Positions 8,212 to 16,944 of a stretch of DNA of 64,000 nucleotides are shown piece after piece. The stretch comes from Rhizohabitans arisaemae (GTDB lineage Bacteria > Actinomycetota > Actinomycetes > Streptosporangiales > Streptosporangiaceae), in assembly GCF_025996515.1 (NCBI RefSeq), contig NZ_BLRH01000035.1:186001-250000 (forward strand), written 5' to 3'. The notes below the pieces were generated by a model. It did not search any database. It saw only the letters and a program-made list of their open reading frames with translations, and had not been told where the DNA came from. Each line of letters opens with the position of its first letter. Position 1 is the first letter of the stretch. A program made the translations under genes and the position numbers.

Positions 8212-10491
8212 GTGAGCACGACACGCGCCTCACTGCGGTGGATCCGCGCCGACGTCAAGGCCCGGCGCGGTCAGGCGGGACTCGCCGCCTGCGTCGTCGC
8301 GGGGGTGGTCACCGCCTTGATCATGGCGGCGACGCTGCTGGAGGACGGCACCAACCCCTGGCGGGGGCTATTCGCCCAGTCCCGGGGCGCGCACGTCTGG
8401 ATCCACACGGTCGGGGTGGCCGACCCCTCGGCCGCGCTCGCCCGGCTGGACCAGGTCACCGCCGTCGCCGGCCCCTACCGGACGGCGCCGGCGACCCTGC
8501 TGCAGGGCTTCGTGAAGTCGGGGGTGACCTTGCGGGCGATGGGGTTCACCCCGCCGGAGGTCGCCCGCCCGCTGATCCGCGAGGGGCGGTGGCTGGATCC
8601 GGCCAACCCCACCGGTGTGGTGGTCGAACGCTCCTTCGCGCGGGCGACGCGCCTTGTGGTGGGCGGGCACTTCCCGGTGCGCGGGGTCGACGGGGTGACC
8701 CACGACCTGACCGTGGCGGGGATCGCCGACACATCCGACCAGGGCTTCTACCCGGAGCGGCAACCGGGCCTGGTGTGGGCGCCGGCGGACACCGTACGGC
8801 AGGTGGATCCGGTTTCCCGGTTGAGCGTCACCGGCCTGCTGCTGGAGGATCCCGAGGACGCCGAACTGGTCGTCCAGCGCGCGGTCACCGTCCTCGGCGG
8901 CGAGGTGGAGCGGGCCTTCACCTGGCGGGGGATCCAGGCCGAGATGGAGCTCGACAACCGCCTGCTCGGGTTGCTGCTCGCGCTCTTCGGGATCGTGGGG
9001 CTCGTCGCGGCGGGGCTGGCCATCGCCAACGCCACCGGAGGCCAGGTGCTTGGCCGGCTGCACGACATCGCCGTGCTCAAGTCGCTCGGCTTCACCCGGG
9101 GGCAGGTGACCCGGATGCTGCTCGCCGAGCACGCGGCGGTCGGGCTCGCCGGCGTCGCGGCGGGCGTCCTGATCGCCCGGCTGCTCACCGTCTCGGTCTT
9201 CGCCGACACGGTCGCCGTGCCGCTCTCGCTCGCCCCGCTGCTGGCGATCACCGGGGGCACCGTCCTCACCGTGGTGGTCGCGACGCTCATCCCGGCCTGG
9301 CGCGGCGGGCGGACCCCGGCGCTGCCCGCCGTCCCGGTGGCGCCGCCCCACGGCAGGCTCTCCCGCCTGGCCCGGGTCGCGTTGCTGGTACGGCTGCCGC
9401 CCGCCTTGGTCCTGGGCGCCAGGGACGCCTTCACCAGGAGGGTTCCGGCCGCGTTGACCACGTTCGGGCTGGCCGTGCCCATGATGATGATCACGATCGG
9501 CCTCGGCTGCTGGGCGACGCTGGACGGCTTTCGCGACAACCCCGAGCAGGTGGGCCAGGCCGCCGCGCTCACCGTGCGGCCGGGGATCCTCTCCTCGGCG
9601 GAAGCCAAGCGGATCGCCGAGTCGGATCCGGCGGTGGCGGAGGTCTACCCCGGGGCGGATGTGGAGGTCTTCGTCCCCGGCCAGAACCGCACGGTCACCA
9701 CGCGGGCCGTGGGCACCTCGCGGCGCCCGTACCCCTTCCCCGTCGTGGAGGGCCGGATGTTCGCCCGGCACGGGGAGGCCGTCGCGGGGCAGGGGCTGCT
9801 CGACCTCATCCGCCAGCGGATCGGGGACCGGATCCGGGTGACCGTCGGCGGGAGCACGGTGATCCTGCGGATCGTCGGCCGGACGATCGAGCCGGAACGC
9901 GACGGCGAGGTCCTGTCGCTGGGCATCGACAGCCTCGCCGGGAAGGACGCGGATCCGCCGGAGTTCTACTCGCTGGTGCTCCGTCCCGGCGCCGACCCCG
10001 CCGAGGTGCGGACCCGGCTGCTCGCCGCCTCGCGCAACGGGCTCGACGTGCAGCGTGTGGTCAACCCGGCCGAACGCCTGGAGGTGGTCCGGCCGGTGAT
10101 CGTGGCGCTGATCGCGGTGCTCGCCCTGATCGCCCTGGCCAACCTGCTGACCGCCAGCGCGATCGGGCTGCGCGACCACAAGCGGGACCTCGGGGTGCTG
10201 AAGGCGATGGGCCTCACCCCGCGTCAGATCACCGCCACCCTGGTGGTGGGCACCGGGCTGCTCGCCTTGATCGCCGTCGTGACGGGGACCGTCGCCGGCG
10301 CGGTGCTCTCCGCCGAACTCATCGATCTGCAGGGGCGGACCAGCGGGGTGGGGGCGGGCATCGGGCGGACACCCGACCCGGTCACCCTGGTCGGCGCCGC
10401 GTTGACGGCTCTCGCGGCGACGACGCTGACGGCGCTCGTGCCCGCGCGTCGCGCCGCACGGGCCCAGATCGCCGCCGCGGTCAGAAGCTGA
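8212..10491 (+). CDS. FtsX-like ABC transporter permease, duplicated form
   Basis: 759 aa, starting at GTG 8212, 2 nt after the ATPase stop. Two FtsX-type blocks are visible. After a first TM (about residues 20-40) and a large extracytoplasmic domain come three TMs ([20 protein letters not shown]; then the block with [19 protein letters not shown]). A central TM ([17 protein letters not shown]) is followed by a second extracellular domain and three more TMs ([34 protein letters not shown]). It acts with the ATPase as a PadR-controlled exporter. Substrate unknown. Confidence 0.9.
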   Translation: MSTTRASLRWIRADVKARRGQAGLAACVVAGVVTALIMAATLLEDGTNPWRGLFAQSRGAHVWIHTVGVADPSAALARLDQVTAVAGPYRTAPATLLQGFVKSGVTLRAMGFTPPEVARPLIREGRWLDPANPTGVVVERSFARATRLVVGGHFPVRGVDGVTHDLTVAGIADTSDQGFYPERQPGLVWAPADTVRQVDPVSRLSVTGLLLEDPEDAELVVQRAVTVLGGEVERAFTWRGIQAEMELDNRLLGLLLALFGIVGLVAAGLAIANATGGQVLGRLHDIAVLKSLGFTRGQVTRMLLAEHAAVGLAGVAAGVLIARLLTVSVFADTVAVPLSLAPLLAITGGTVLTVVVATLIPAWRGGRTPALPAVPVAPPHGRLSRLARVALLVRLPPALVLGARDAFTRRVPAALTTFGLAVPMMMITIGLGCWATLDGFRDNPEQVGQAAALTVRPGILSSAEAKRIAESDPAVAEVYPGADVEVFVPGQNRTVTTRAVGTSRRPYPFPVVEGRMFARHGEAVAGQGLLDLIRQRIGDRIRVTVGGSTVILRIVGRTIEPERDGEVLSLGIDSLAGKDADPPEFYSLVLRPGADPAEVRTRLLAASRNGLDVQRVVNPAERLEVVRPVIVALIAVLALIALANLLTASAIGLRDHKRDLGVLKAMGLTPRQITATLVVGTGLLALIAVVTGTVAGAVLSAELIDLQGRTSGVGAGIGRTPDPVTLVGAALTALAATTLTALVPARRAARAQIAAAVRS

Positions 10492-10559
10492 CCGACCGGG
10501 TCGTGCTCACCGTCCTCGACCGGGCCGGGGGGATGAGCACGACATCGGGGTCATCGGGC

Positions 10560-10904
10560 TCAGTGGGCGTGCCCGGAGTGGTCGTGCTCGTCGTCGTCCT
10601 CCTCTTCCTCGGGCTCGTCGACCGCTTCGACGCCGAGGCTGGCGACCCTGAGGTCCACCTCGTCGATGGGGTCGACGAGGGCGAGCACGTCCTCGGGGTC
10701 GATGAGCCACTGCAGGGCCGCGGCCCCGCTGTCGTCGTTCCTGATCTCCTCGAGCTGTTCCCGGCGCTCGTCCTCGTCCAGGTCGGCCTCGGGGTCGTTC
10801 ACGGCGGCCATCGCGGCGGCCTGGAGCGCGTCAACGTCCAGGACCTCGACGGTTAGCTCGACCGTAAGCTTGAGGTAACGTTCGGTGTCCTCTGCCTCAC
10901 TCAT
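10560..10904 (-). CDS. Acidic hypothetical protein with His-rich tail
   Basis: 114-aa protein I do not recognise. ATG 10904 overlaps the TGA of the asparagine-synthetase-like gene (ATGA), so the two are coupled. The body (LKLTVELTVEVLDVDALQAA, ALQWLIDPEDVLALV) looks like a compact alpha/beta domain; the last 20 residues are almost all Asp/Glu/His (EEEEDDDEHDHSGHAH), possibly a metal-binding tail. No signal peptide or TM. The adjacent FtsX permease gene converges on it. Confidence 0.72.
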   Translation of the reverse strand: MSEAEDTERYLKLTVELTVEVLDVDALQAAAMAAVNDPEADLDEDERREQLEEIRNDDSGAAALQWLIDPEDVLALVDPIDEVDLRVASLGVEAVDEPEEEEDDDEHDHSGHAH

Positions 10905-12571
10905 GGGGACGATCGTAGAGCCCATGGAGGGGTGAGGTCGCCCAGCCGGTGCTCGTAGTCGGTCAGCCATGCCCCGAAGACGGCGAGTCCGCGCAGCCAG
11001 AAGCGGGAGTTCCAGGCGCCGAATCCGGTCAGCGCGTCGGGTCCGGCGGCGACGACCGCGGTCATCTCGGGGGAGAGCAGCGAGGGCACCGAGGCGACCA
11101 CCCGGGACAGCATCGCGTGCGTCCACTCCCGGGCGGCGGGGCCCGCCGAGCGCAGGGGGGTCCGGCGCAGCGGGAGGGTTCCGTTGGTGGAGGGCAGCGC
11201 GGCGATCCGGGGGCTGGCGGCCCGCAGCAGCTCGCGGTAGAACCGGCCGCCTTCCTTGCGGGTGACCGGGACGGACAGGGCGCCGTCGAGGAACTCCGGG
11301 TGCAGGAACGGGAAGACCGGCGTCGTCTCGGGCCCGAGCAGGTTGACCGGGGAGCGGGCTATGCCCCGTACCGTCCTGGTGTGCAGGACGGAGAGCGGCA
11401 GCTCGGAGCGATGGCCGCGGAGGGGGGAGACGGCCTGGGCGAAGGCGCTCCGGACCCGGTCGTCGATCCACTCCAGGGCGCCCGCGCCGAGGATCGGCAT
11501 GTGGGGTTCGCCGGTGAGGAGGGCTTTGAGCAGGGCGGCCTGGCGTTCGGCGTCGGATCGGGCGCTCACGGCGTCCGCGGTGATGAGGAAGTTCTTGAGC
11601 AGCGGGCCGCCGGCGAGGCCGTCGACCACCGGCATCCCGGTGGGCTGCACGGCCTTGGCGAACGGGGCGTACCAGGCGTGGTGCGAGGTGAGGTACTCCA
11701 GCCGCCGCGCCGTCCACAGCGCCTCTCGCGGGTAGTCGGCCGCGTTCTGCGGGATGATCCGGTGCGGCAGTCCGAGTTCGGCGGTGACGCAGCGCGCGTA
11801 GTCCAGGTCGTTGTCGAGCCCGTCGTCGGGGCTGGTGGTCCAGGATTCGACGCGGGCTCCGGTGGACACGGTGACGGCGGCGAGGAGGCGGGAGTCGTAT
11901 CCGCCGCTGACCGGGACGAGCAGGGGGCGGTCGGCGTACGGCTTGAGCGCGTCGCGCAGGAGTTCGATCACGTCGCCGGCGCGCAGGCCCCGGTCGTAGG
12001 GTTCCTCGCGCACCCAGCGCGGGCGGCGCCGGTCCACGGTGAGCTTGCCGCGGCGCCGGGACCAGATGAGGGCGGTGGAGCCGGGGAGGCGCCGGACCCC
12101 CTCGTACGGCGTGTCCTCCAAAAGCGGATATGTCAGGCGAAGGATCGCGGCCCACGCGTCCCAGTTCACCGTGAGCCCGCCGGACAGCAGCGGCTCGATC
12201 AGCCCCGCGAAGTACACCGCGTCGTCGTCGCCCGAGTAGTAGACGTCGACCAGCCCGAAGCCACCCGTGTGCAGGACGACCGAATCCGGGGAGACGATCA
12301 GGCCCGGGGTCTCGTAGGTCTCGGCGACCCCCAGCCAGCCACCCGGCCCGGGGGGCGTCCGCCCACCCCAGGCGAAACCGGTCCCCTCGGGGGAGTCCGT
12401 GTACGGCGGCAGCGGCGCCGAGCTGAACAGGGCCACCCCGTCCGACTCGTGTACCGAGGTCACGGCGGGTCCGGCGGCGACGAGGGCGCGCAGACGTGCC
12501 TCATCGAACCGGCCGAGCGCGCCACAGACGTAGGGGCGTGTATGGAATCGTGGCCAATCATTGCTGAGCAC
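10901..12571 (-). CDS. Asparagine synthetase-like protein lacking the glutaminase Cys
   Basis: 556 aa from GTG 12571. The C-terminal half carries the PP-loop ATPase signature PVSGGYDSR (SGGYDS at 222-227), as in AsnB and beta-lactam synthetase/lasso cyclase relatives. The N-terminal third (GGFGLVDVYYSGDD, WAAILRLTYPL, GVRRLPGSTALIW) is a glutaminase-like fold, but residue 2 is Leu where class II glutamine amidotransferases need Cys, so it probably does not hydrolyse glutamine. Likely reaction: adenylation of a carboxylate and amide formation with another amine. It starts 64 bp from a divergent glycosyltransferase and is coupled to the acidic protein. True product unknown. Confidence 0.8.
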   Translation of the reverse strand: MLSNDWPRFHTRPYVCGALGRFDEARLRALVAAGPAVTSVHESDGVALFSSAPLPPYTDSPEGTGFAWGGRTPPGPGGWLGVAETYETPGLIVSPDSVVLHTGGFGLVDVYYSGDDDAVYFAGLIEPLLSGGLTVNWDAWAAILRLTYPLLEDTPYEGVRRLPGSTALIWSRRRGKLTVDRRRPRWVREEPYDRGLRAGDVIELLRDALKPYADRPLLVPVSGGYDSRLLAAVTVSTGARVESWTTSPDDGLDNDLDYARCVTAELGLPHRIIPQNAADYPREALWTARRLEYLTSHHAWYAPFAKAVQPTGMPVVDGLAGGPLLKNFLITADAVSARSDAERQAALLKALLTGEPHMPILGAGALEWIDDRVRSAFAQAVSPLRGHRSELPLSVLHTRTVRGIARSPVNLLGPETTPVFPFLHPEFLDGALSVPVTRKEGGRFYRELLRAASPRIAALPSTNGTLPLRRTPLRSAGPAAREWTHAMLSRVVASVPSLLSPEMTAVVAAGPDALTGFGAWNSRFWLRGLAVFGAWLTDYEHRLGDLTPPWALRSSP

Positions 12572-12634
12572 GCAGCCGAGTGTACGGACATAACGGGCTA
12601 TTCTTTGGCCGACCTTGCCAAGGAGCGTGACCTC

Positions 12635-14407
12635 ATGGACGACGAGTTGCTCGACAACACCCGCAAGAGCCTCGCGGAGGCCGTCGAGCGGGCGAGTGAA
12701 GCCGCCCGGACGGCGAGACTGCTCGCCCAGTCCCAGGAGCGGCTCGCGCAAGCCGTACTCACCGAGGAGCTCCTGGCGCAGACGGAGGAGCGGCTGGCCG
12801 TCGCCGAGAGCACCGTCGGGAAACTCCGGGCCGAACTCGCCGAGACGCGCTACCGGGCCGAGGTGGCCCAGTGGAAACTGGACTCCGCGCAAACCACCCG
12901 CTGGTCCCGCCTCGGTGACGCGCTCAGCGGCAACCGCCGCAACCCCGTGAAACTCGCCCGGGAAATCCGCAAGGCCACCAAACCCGCCCCGCGCAAGCCC
13001 GCCCCCAAGAAGCGGGAGGTCCCCGTCCCCGCGGCCCCGGCCCACCCCGCGGCCGCCGCCCCGGCGGTGAACCGGCCGATCAAGTACGAGGTTCCCAAGG
13101 GGCCCGTCGCCCGCCCCCAGCTCACCGTCGCCGCGATCGTGGACCGCCACTCCGAGGCGATCTTCCGGTACGAGTGGCGCCAGGTCACCAACTTCGGCCC
13201 CGAGAACTGGCGGCGCATGCTGGACGAGCACCGGCCGCACCTGCTCTTCGTGGAATCCGTCCAGCCCGGTCCGCGGCAAGGCAACGGAGGACGGTGGCTC
13301 ACCGGGCTGAGCGGGGAGTCCGGCGCGCTCCGCGACCTCCTCGCCGCCTGCGCCGAACGGGGCATCCGCACCGCCTTCTGGCAGTCCGCGCCGGGCGAAC
13401 CCCCCCAGATCGCAGCCGAGTTCGAGTTCCGCTTCACCGCGTACCCGGAGGACGACCGGGACGGCGCCCTGCCGCTGCCCTTCGCCGTCCAGCCCCGGGT
13501 ACACAACCCCGTCCCCCTGCCCGGCGGCCGGACCGAAAGCACCCTCGACCTCGCCCGGCTCTCCTACGACGACCTGCTCACCGCCTACCGCCGGCTCACC
13601 GCCCTGCCGGGCGGCGTCCCCGCCCGGCACGCGGCCGAGATCGCCGCCTGCGGCCTCGACGGGCTCCAATCCTGGCGGGACAGCCGTTCGGTGACCCCGC
13701 TCGTCGACGGGATGCTGGACGCCGTCGGCCTGCCGCACACCCGGGCCGGCACCACGGTCTGCGCCGTCTCCGTCGTCGACGGCCCGGGCCGCCTGGACCA
13801 CCTGCGGGCCCAGCTCGCCCGGCAGACCCTGCGCCCCGACTCCCTGGTCCTCCTCACCCGGGGCCTCGACCGGCAGGTCGTGGCCAAAACCCTCGACGGG
13901 CTCGGGATCGAGGTCACCGTACGCGAGGCCGAGCCCCTCGCCACCGCCGGCGCGTGCCTGGGCCGGGCGCTCGCCCTCGCCGAAGGCGACTACGTCGCCG
14001 TCCTGGACGCCGACGACCTGTACGGCGAGCACCACCTGGCCGACCTGGTCCGCGTCCTCGGCCACACCGACGCCGCCGTCGTCGGGAAGGCCGCCCACTA
14101 CGTCTACGTCCCCGGCAGCGACCTCACACTGCTCCGGCACGCCGACGCCGAACACAGCCCGACGCCCGAGCTGAGCGGCGGCAGCCTCCTCGCCCGCCGC
14201 ACCGTCCTCGCCGAACTCGGCTTCGCCGACCTCACCCACGGCTGGGACGAGGTCCTCATGCGCCGCTGCGTCGCCGACGACATCCCCGTGTTCGCCGCCG
14301 ACCGCTTCTCCTACGTGCGGGTACGCGACGACGTCCCCGACTCGGCCCGGGTGGAACACCACGGACGGCCCGAGACCCTCGCGCGCATCGGCGCGGCGGC
14401 CGACTGA
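12635..14407 (+). CDS. Coiled-coil, CgeB-like and GT2-like glycosyltransferase
   Basis: 590 aa from ATG 12635 with AGGAG 9 nt upstream. Three regions: an N-terminal coiled coil (1-75; repeated LAQSQERLAQA, LLAQTEERLAVAE) followed by a Pro/Ala/Lys-rich linker; a middle domain about 190-290 with HRPHLLFVESV, GGRWLTGL and CAERGIRTAFW, which reads like the CgeB/DUF3880 family; and a C-terminal GT-A domain from about 375 with the metal-binding DAD in YVAVLDADDLYGEHHL (about 455). The substrate is likely a nucleotide sugar, the acceptor a surface glycan. Divergent from the asparagine-synthetase-like gene; the two may form a modification pair (inference). Confidence 0.78.
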   Translation: MDDELLDNTRKSLAEAVERASEAARTARLLAQSQERLAQAVLTEELLAQTEERLAVAESTVGKLRAELAETRYRAEVAQWKLDSAQTTRWSRLGDALSGNRRNPVKLAREIRKATKPAPRKPAPKKREVPVPAAPAHPAAAAPAVNRPIKYEVPKGPVARPQLTVAAIVDRHSEAIFRYEWRQVTNFGPENWRRMLDEHRPHLLFVESVQPGPRQGNGGRWLTGLSGESGALRDLLAACAERGIRTAFWQSAPGEPPQIAAEFEFRFTAYPEDDRDGALPLPFAVQPRVHNPVPLPGGRTESTLDLARLSYDDLLTAYRRLTALPGGVPARHAAEIAACGLDGLQSWRDSRSVTPLVDGMLDAVGLPHTRAGTTVCAVSVVDGPGRLDHLRAQLARQTLRPDSLVLLTRGLDRQVVAKTLDGLGIEVTVREAEPLATAGACLGRALALAEGDYVAVLDADDLYGEHHLADLVRVLGHTDAAVVGKAAHYVYVPGSDLTLLRHADAEHSPTPELSGGSLLARRTVLAELGFADLTHGWDEVLMRRCVADDIPVFAADRFSYVRVRDDVPDSARVEHHGRPETLARIGAAAD

Positions 14408-14421
14408 GTACCCTGGCGGTC

Positions 14422-15144
14422 ATGACTCCGGCCGAGCTCGGCGCGACCGTCGCCCGGACCGTGGCCGAGCTCGCCCCGGGGGCGTGCGCCGACCCGACGC
14501 CGCGCCCCCACGGAGACTGGGCGCGGTCCGCGGTCTACGCCGTCCGCTCCGCCGCCCGCCTCACCCCCGGCCTCCGGGAGATGATCGCGGTACGGCTGAA
14601 CGCGGCCCCCGGGATCACCGCGACCGAGCCCGGCCCCGGCGGCCTGCTCCTGATCACCGTCGCCACGCCGGAGGCCCTGCTCACCGAGCTGATCGCCACG
14701 GCGGTCCCGCCCGTCCCGGCGTTGCCCGGCCCGGCCCTCGCCTGGCCCGACCACCCCAGAACCTTCGAAAACCCCGGCTTCGCCGTCAGATTCGCCTGGA
14801 TACGGGCGACCCGGCTCCGGCGCTGGGCCGGCGACCTCGGCGTCCCCGTCGACCCCCCTGCCCCCGGCCCGCTCCCCGAACCCGGCGAACGCCGCCTCCT
14901 CCGCCTCCTCGCCGAACACCCCAGCCGCCGTACCGCCCCCAACCCCCGCCGAGGCCTTCCCACCTACCTGGAACACCTCGCCGACGCCTACCACGACGTC
15001 CACGAGCACCACCCCGCCCTCCCCTGGGGCGACCACCCGGTCACCGACCTCCACCTGGCCAGACTGGCCCTGGCATTCGCCGTACAGAAGGTCCTCGAAT
15101 GGGGGCTGGGGACGCTTGGAGAGAACCCGCCGGAATGGCGATAG
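14422..15144 (+). CDS. nrtL: ArgS-related anticodon-binding protein NrtL
   Basis: 240-aa relative of arginyl-tRNA synthetase without the catalytic core. The N-terminal 90 residues resemble the ArgS additional domain; residues about 120-240 are a DALR-type helical anticodon-binding domain (RFAWIRATRLRRWAGDLG, LALAFAVQKVLEWGL). No HIGH or KMSK motif is present, so it cannot aminoacylate. The same ArgS-like fragment sits upstream of lysA in Streptomyces and relatives under the name NrtL. It starts 14 nt after the glycosyltransferase stop. Function unknown; tRNA binding is inferred from the fold. Confidence 0.8.
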   Translation: MTPAELGATVARTVAELAPGACADPTPRPHGDWARSAVYAVRSAARLTPGLREMIAVRLNAAPGITATEPGPGGLLLITVATPEALLTELIATAVPPVPALPGPALAWPDHPRTFENPGFAVRFAWIRATRLRRWAGDLGVPVDPPAPGPLPEPGERRLLRLLAEHPSRRTAPNPRRGLPTYLEHLADAYHDVHEHHPALPWGDHPVTDLHLARLALAFAVQKVLEWGLGTLGENPPEWR

Positions 15145-15196
15145 CCGAGCATCTTCAGCCTTCGCCGGGTCGTTCCCACAGCTTGGGCACGTGCGC

Positions 15197-15310
15197 GCTC
15201 GAAACGCCCCCGCGTCTGGACTGAGGAAGGCGTCGTCGCGCTAGCGGCGGCGCCTGACGAGGGAAGACGCGGGTCACCGGCGTTTCGAGCCGGCCGAGCG
15301 GAGCTCGGCC
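15197..15310. ncRNA. Long rod-like structured element before lysA (candidate RNA)
   Basis: The 383-bp gap between nrtL and lysA holds a nearly continuous stem. Perfect 12 bp (15197-15208 with 15279-15290), 5-nt bulge, perfect 9 bp (15209-15217 with 15265-15273), a small internal loop, then strands CUGAGGAA (15221-15228) and UGACGAGG (15255-15262) that can form two tandem sheared G-A pairs around a G-C pair. An 11-bp stem with two G-U pairs (15229-15239 with 15244-15254) is capped by GCUA. A second hairpin follows at once (GGCCGAGC/GCTCGGCC, 15292-15310). It could be a leader RNA for lysA, a small RNA on either strand, or a MITE-like or terminator palindrome. No known family recognised. Confidence 0.35.
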
Positions 15311-15465
15311 AGAAGGTACTGGTCCTTGACGGCGACTTCTCCTGACACGGTGAGCACGTCCGGGTTGTGACCGCGACCGTACCTACCGGGCCCAGCGGGT
15401 AAATGCAGACGTAGCGCGTCCAGCACCTGAGATCCAGCTGTGTTTACCCCCGGCCCGAGGACACC
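15274..15465 (-). pseudogene. Possible coding remnant, C-terminal end only
   Basis: An open frame on the minus strand ends at TGA 15274-15276 and reads [19 protein letters not shown] followed by AELRSAGSKRR. The last 34 codons have about 79 percent G/C at third positions, similar to real genes here; the part above about 15380 uses TTA, CTA and AGG and looks non-coding. I find no start codon with a ribosome site. It overlaps the right arm of the long hairpin. It may be the tail of a decayed gene or chance; I do not recognise the family. Confidence 0.22.
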
Positions 15466-15527
15466 GGTATATCTCGGATGGCGGGCGGGGGCACGGGAGG
15501 ATGCGGGGTTCGGATAGCCTGCTACGG

Positions 15528-16910
15528 GTGAGCAGATTCGCCCATCCGGCAGGTCCCCGGCACGCTGAAGTGTTGCCCGAGGAGCATCCGCCGCACGCCC
15601 CCGCCGACCTCAACGCGCTGGTGCCGATGATCTGGCCTCGTTCCGCACGGAGGACGGACGGCGTCTTGACGATCGCCGGTGCCGACGTCCGGCGGCTGGC
15701 GCGGGAGTACGGTACCCCGCTGTACGTGGTGGACGAGGACGACTTCCGGTCGCGGTGCCGGGAGTACCGGGAGGCGTTCCCCGACGACGACGTCTACTAC
15801 GCGGGCAAGGCGTTCCTCTGCCGTGAGGTGGCCCGGTGGGTCGATCAGGAGGGGCTGGGGCTCGACGTCTGCAGCGGCGGTGAGCTGGCGGTCGCGCTGA
15901 GCGTCGGGTTCCCGCCGGAGCGGATCGCGCTGCACGGCAACAACAAGTCGGTCGCGGAGCTGTCGCGCGCCCTGGAGGCGGGCGTGGGGCGGATCGTCGT
16001 CGACTCGTTCGAGGAGATCGAGCGGGTGGCGACCCTGGCGGTGCGGTACGGCGTCCGCCCGAAGATCCAGATCCGGGTCACGGTGGGCGTCGAGGCGCAC
16101 ACGCACGAGTTCATCGCGACCGCCCACGACGATCAGAAGTTCGGGTTCTCGCTGAGCGGCGGCGCGGCGGCGGAGGCGGTGCGCCGGGTGCTGGCCCGCC
16201 CCGAGCTGGAGCTGGTCGGCCTCCATTCGCACATCGGCTCGCAGATCTTCGACACGGCCGGTTTCGAGGTGGCGGCGCGCCGGCTCGCCCGCCTGCTGGG
16301 GAAGATCAAGGAGGAGCACGGCACGGTCCTTCCCGAGCTGGACCTCGGGGGTGGTCTCGGCATCGCCTACACCGCCGAGGACGAGCCGGCCGACGTCAAG
16401 GTCATCGCCGACAGTCTCCGGGACATCGTCAGCAGGGAGTGCGGGGCGGCGGGCCTGCCGGTGCCGCGGATCACGGTGGAGCCGGGTCGCGCCATCGCGG
16501 GGCCGGGGGGCATCACGGTGTACGAGGTCGGTACGGTCAAGGACGTGGAGGGCCTGCGGACCTATGTGAGCGTCGACGGGGGGATGAGTGACAACGTCCG
16601 TACCGCGCTTTACGGGGCGGACTACACCGCTCTGCTGGCCTCCCGGACCTCGGACGCGACCCCGATGCTCTCCCGGCTCGTGGGCAAGCACTGCGAGAGC
16701 GGCGACATCGTCGTACGGGATCTGTGGTTTCCGGGGGATCTCACCCCGGGTGATCTGGTGGCGGTCGCGGGGACGGGCGCGTACTGCCGCTCCCTGGCCA
16801 GCAACTACAACTATCTGCCCAAGCCCGCGGTGGTCGCCGTACGGAACGGGAACGCACGGGTGATCGTCAGTCGCCAGACCGAAGAGGATCTGTTGAGGGG
16901 CCAGCTGTGA
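15528..16910 (+). CDS. lysA: Diaminopimelate decarboxylase
   Basis: PLP enzyme converting meso-diaminopimelate to lysine, 460 aa. PLP Lys94 lies in [10 protein letters not shown]. Also visible: HSHIGSQIF, the phosphate-binding GGGLGI, EPGRAI, the CESGD active-site loop and the C-terminal [18 protein letters not shown] chose GTG 15528 because the actinobacterial LysA N-terminus conventionally reads [11 protein letters not shown]; an ATG at 15501 has its purine-rich stretch directly against it. hom follows after 34 nt, so both are probably cotranscribed. A structured element lies 220-330 bp upstream. Confidence 0.95.
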   Translation: MSRFAHPAGPRHAEVLPEEHPPHAPADLNALVPMIWPRSARRTDGVLTIAGADVRRLAREYGTPLYVVDEDDFRSRCREYREAFPDDDVYYAGKAFLCREVARWVDQEGLGLDVCSGGELAVALSVGFPPERIALHGNNKSVAELSRALEAGVGRIVVDSFEEIERVATLAVRYGVRPKIQIRVTVGVEAHTHEFIATAHDDQKFGFSLSGGAAAEAVRRVLARPELELVGLHSHIGSQIFDTAGFEVAARRLARLLGKIKEEHGTVLPELDLGGGLGIAYTAEDEPADVKVIADSLRDIVSRECGAAGLPVPRITVEPGRAIAGPGGITVYEVGTVKDVEGLRTYVSVDGGMSDNVRTALYGADYTALLASRTSDATPMLSRLVGKHCESGDIVVRDLWFPGDLTPGDLVAVAGTGAYCRSLASNYNYLPKPAVVAVRNGNARVIVSRQTEEDLLRGQL

Positions 16911-16944
16911 AACGCGGGCCGAGCGAGAACGGGAGCACGACCGG

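Noticed and set aside
8368-10179. Long minus-strand frame of 603 codons opposite the FtsX permease
   Set aside because: Shadow frame; the permease on the + strand has coherent TM segments and domain motifs.
10949-12634. Upstream extension of the coiled-coil glycosyltransferase frame
   Set aside because: The extension runs antisense through the asparagine-synthetase-like gene; ATG 12635 has a good ribosome site and opens the coiled coil.
15218-15264. CUGANGA-like motifs (CTGAGGA, CTGACGAG) suggesting a hammerhead ribozyme
   Set aside because: The partner GAAA strand and three-stem cleavage geometry are absent; the strands pair better as tandem G-A motifs in one rod.
15145-15527. tRNA gene near the ArgS-like gene
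   Set aside because: No cloverleaf, T-loop GTTCGA or acceptor pairing could be found in the spacer.
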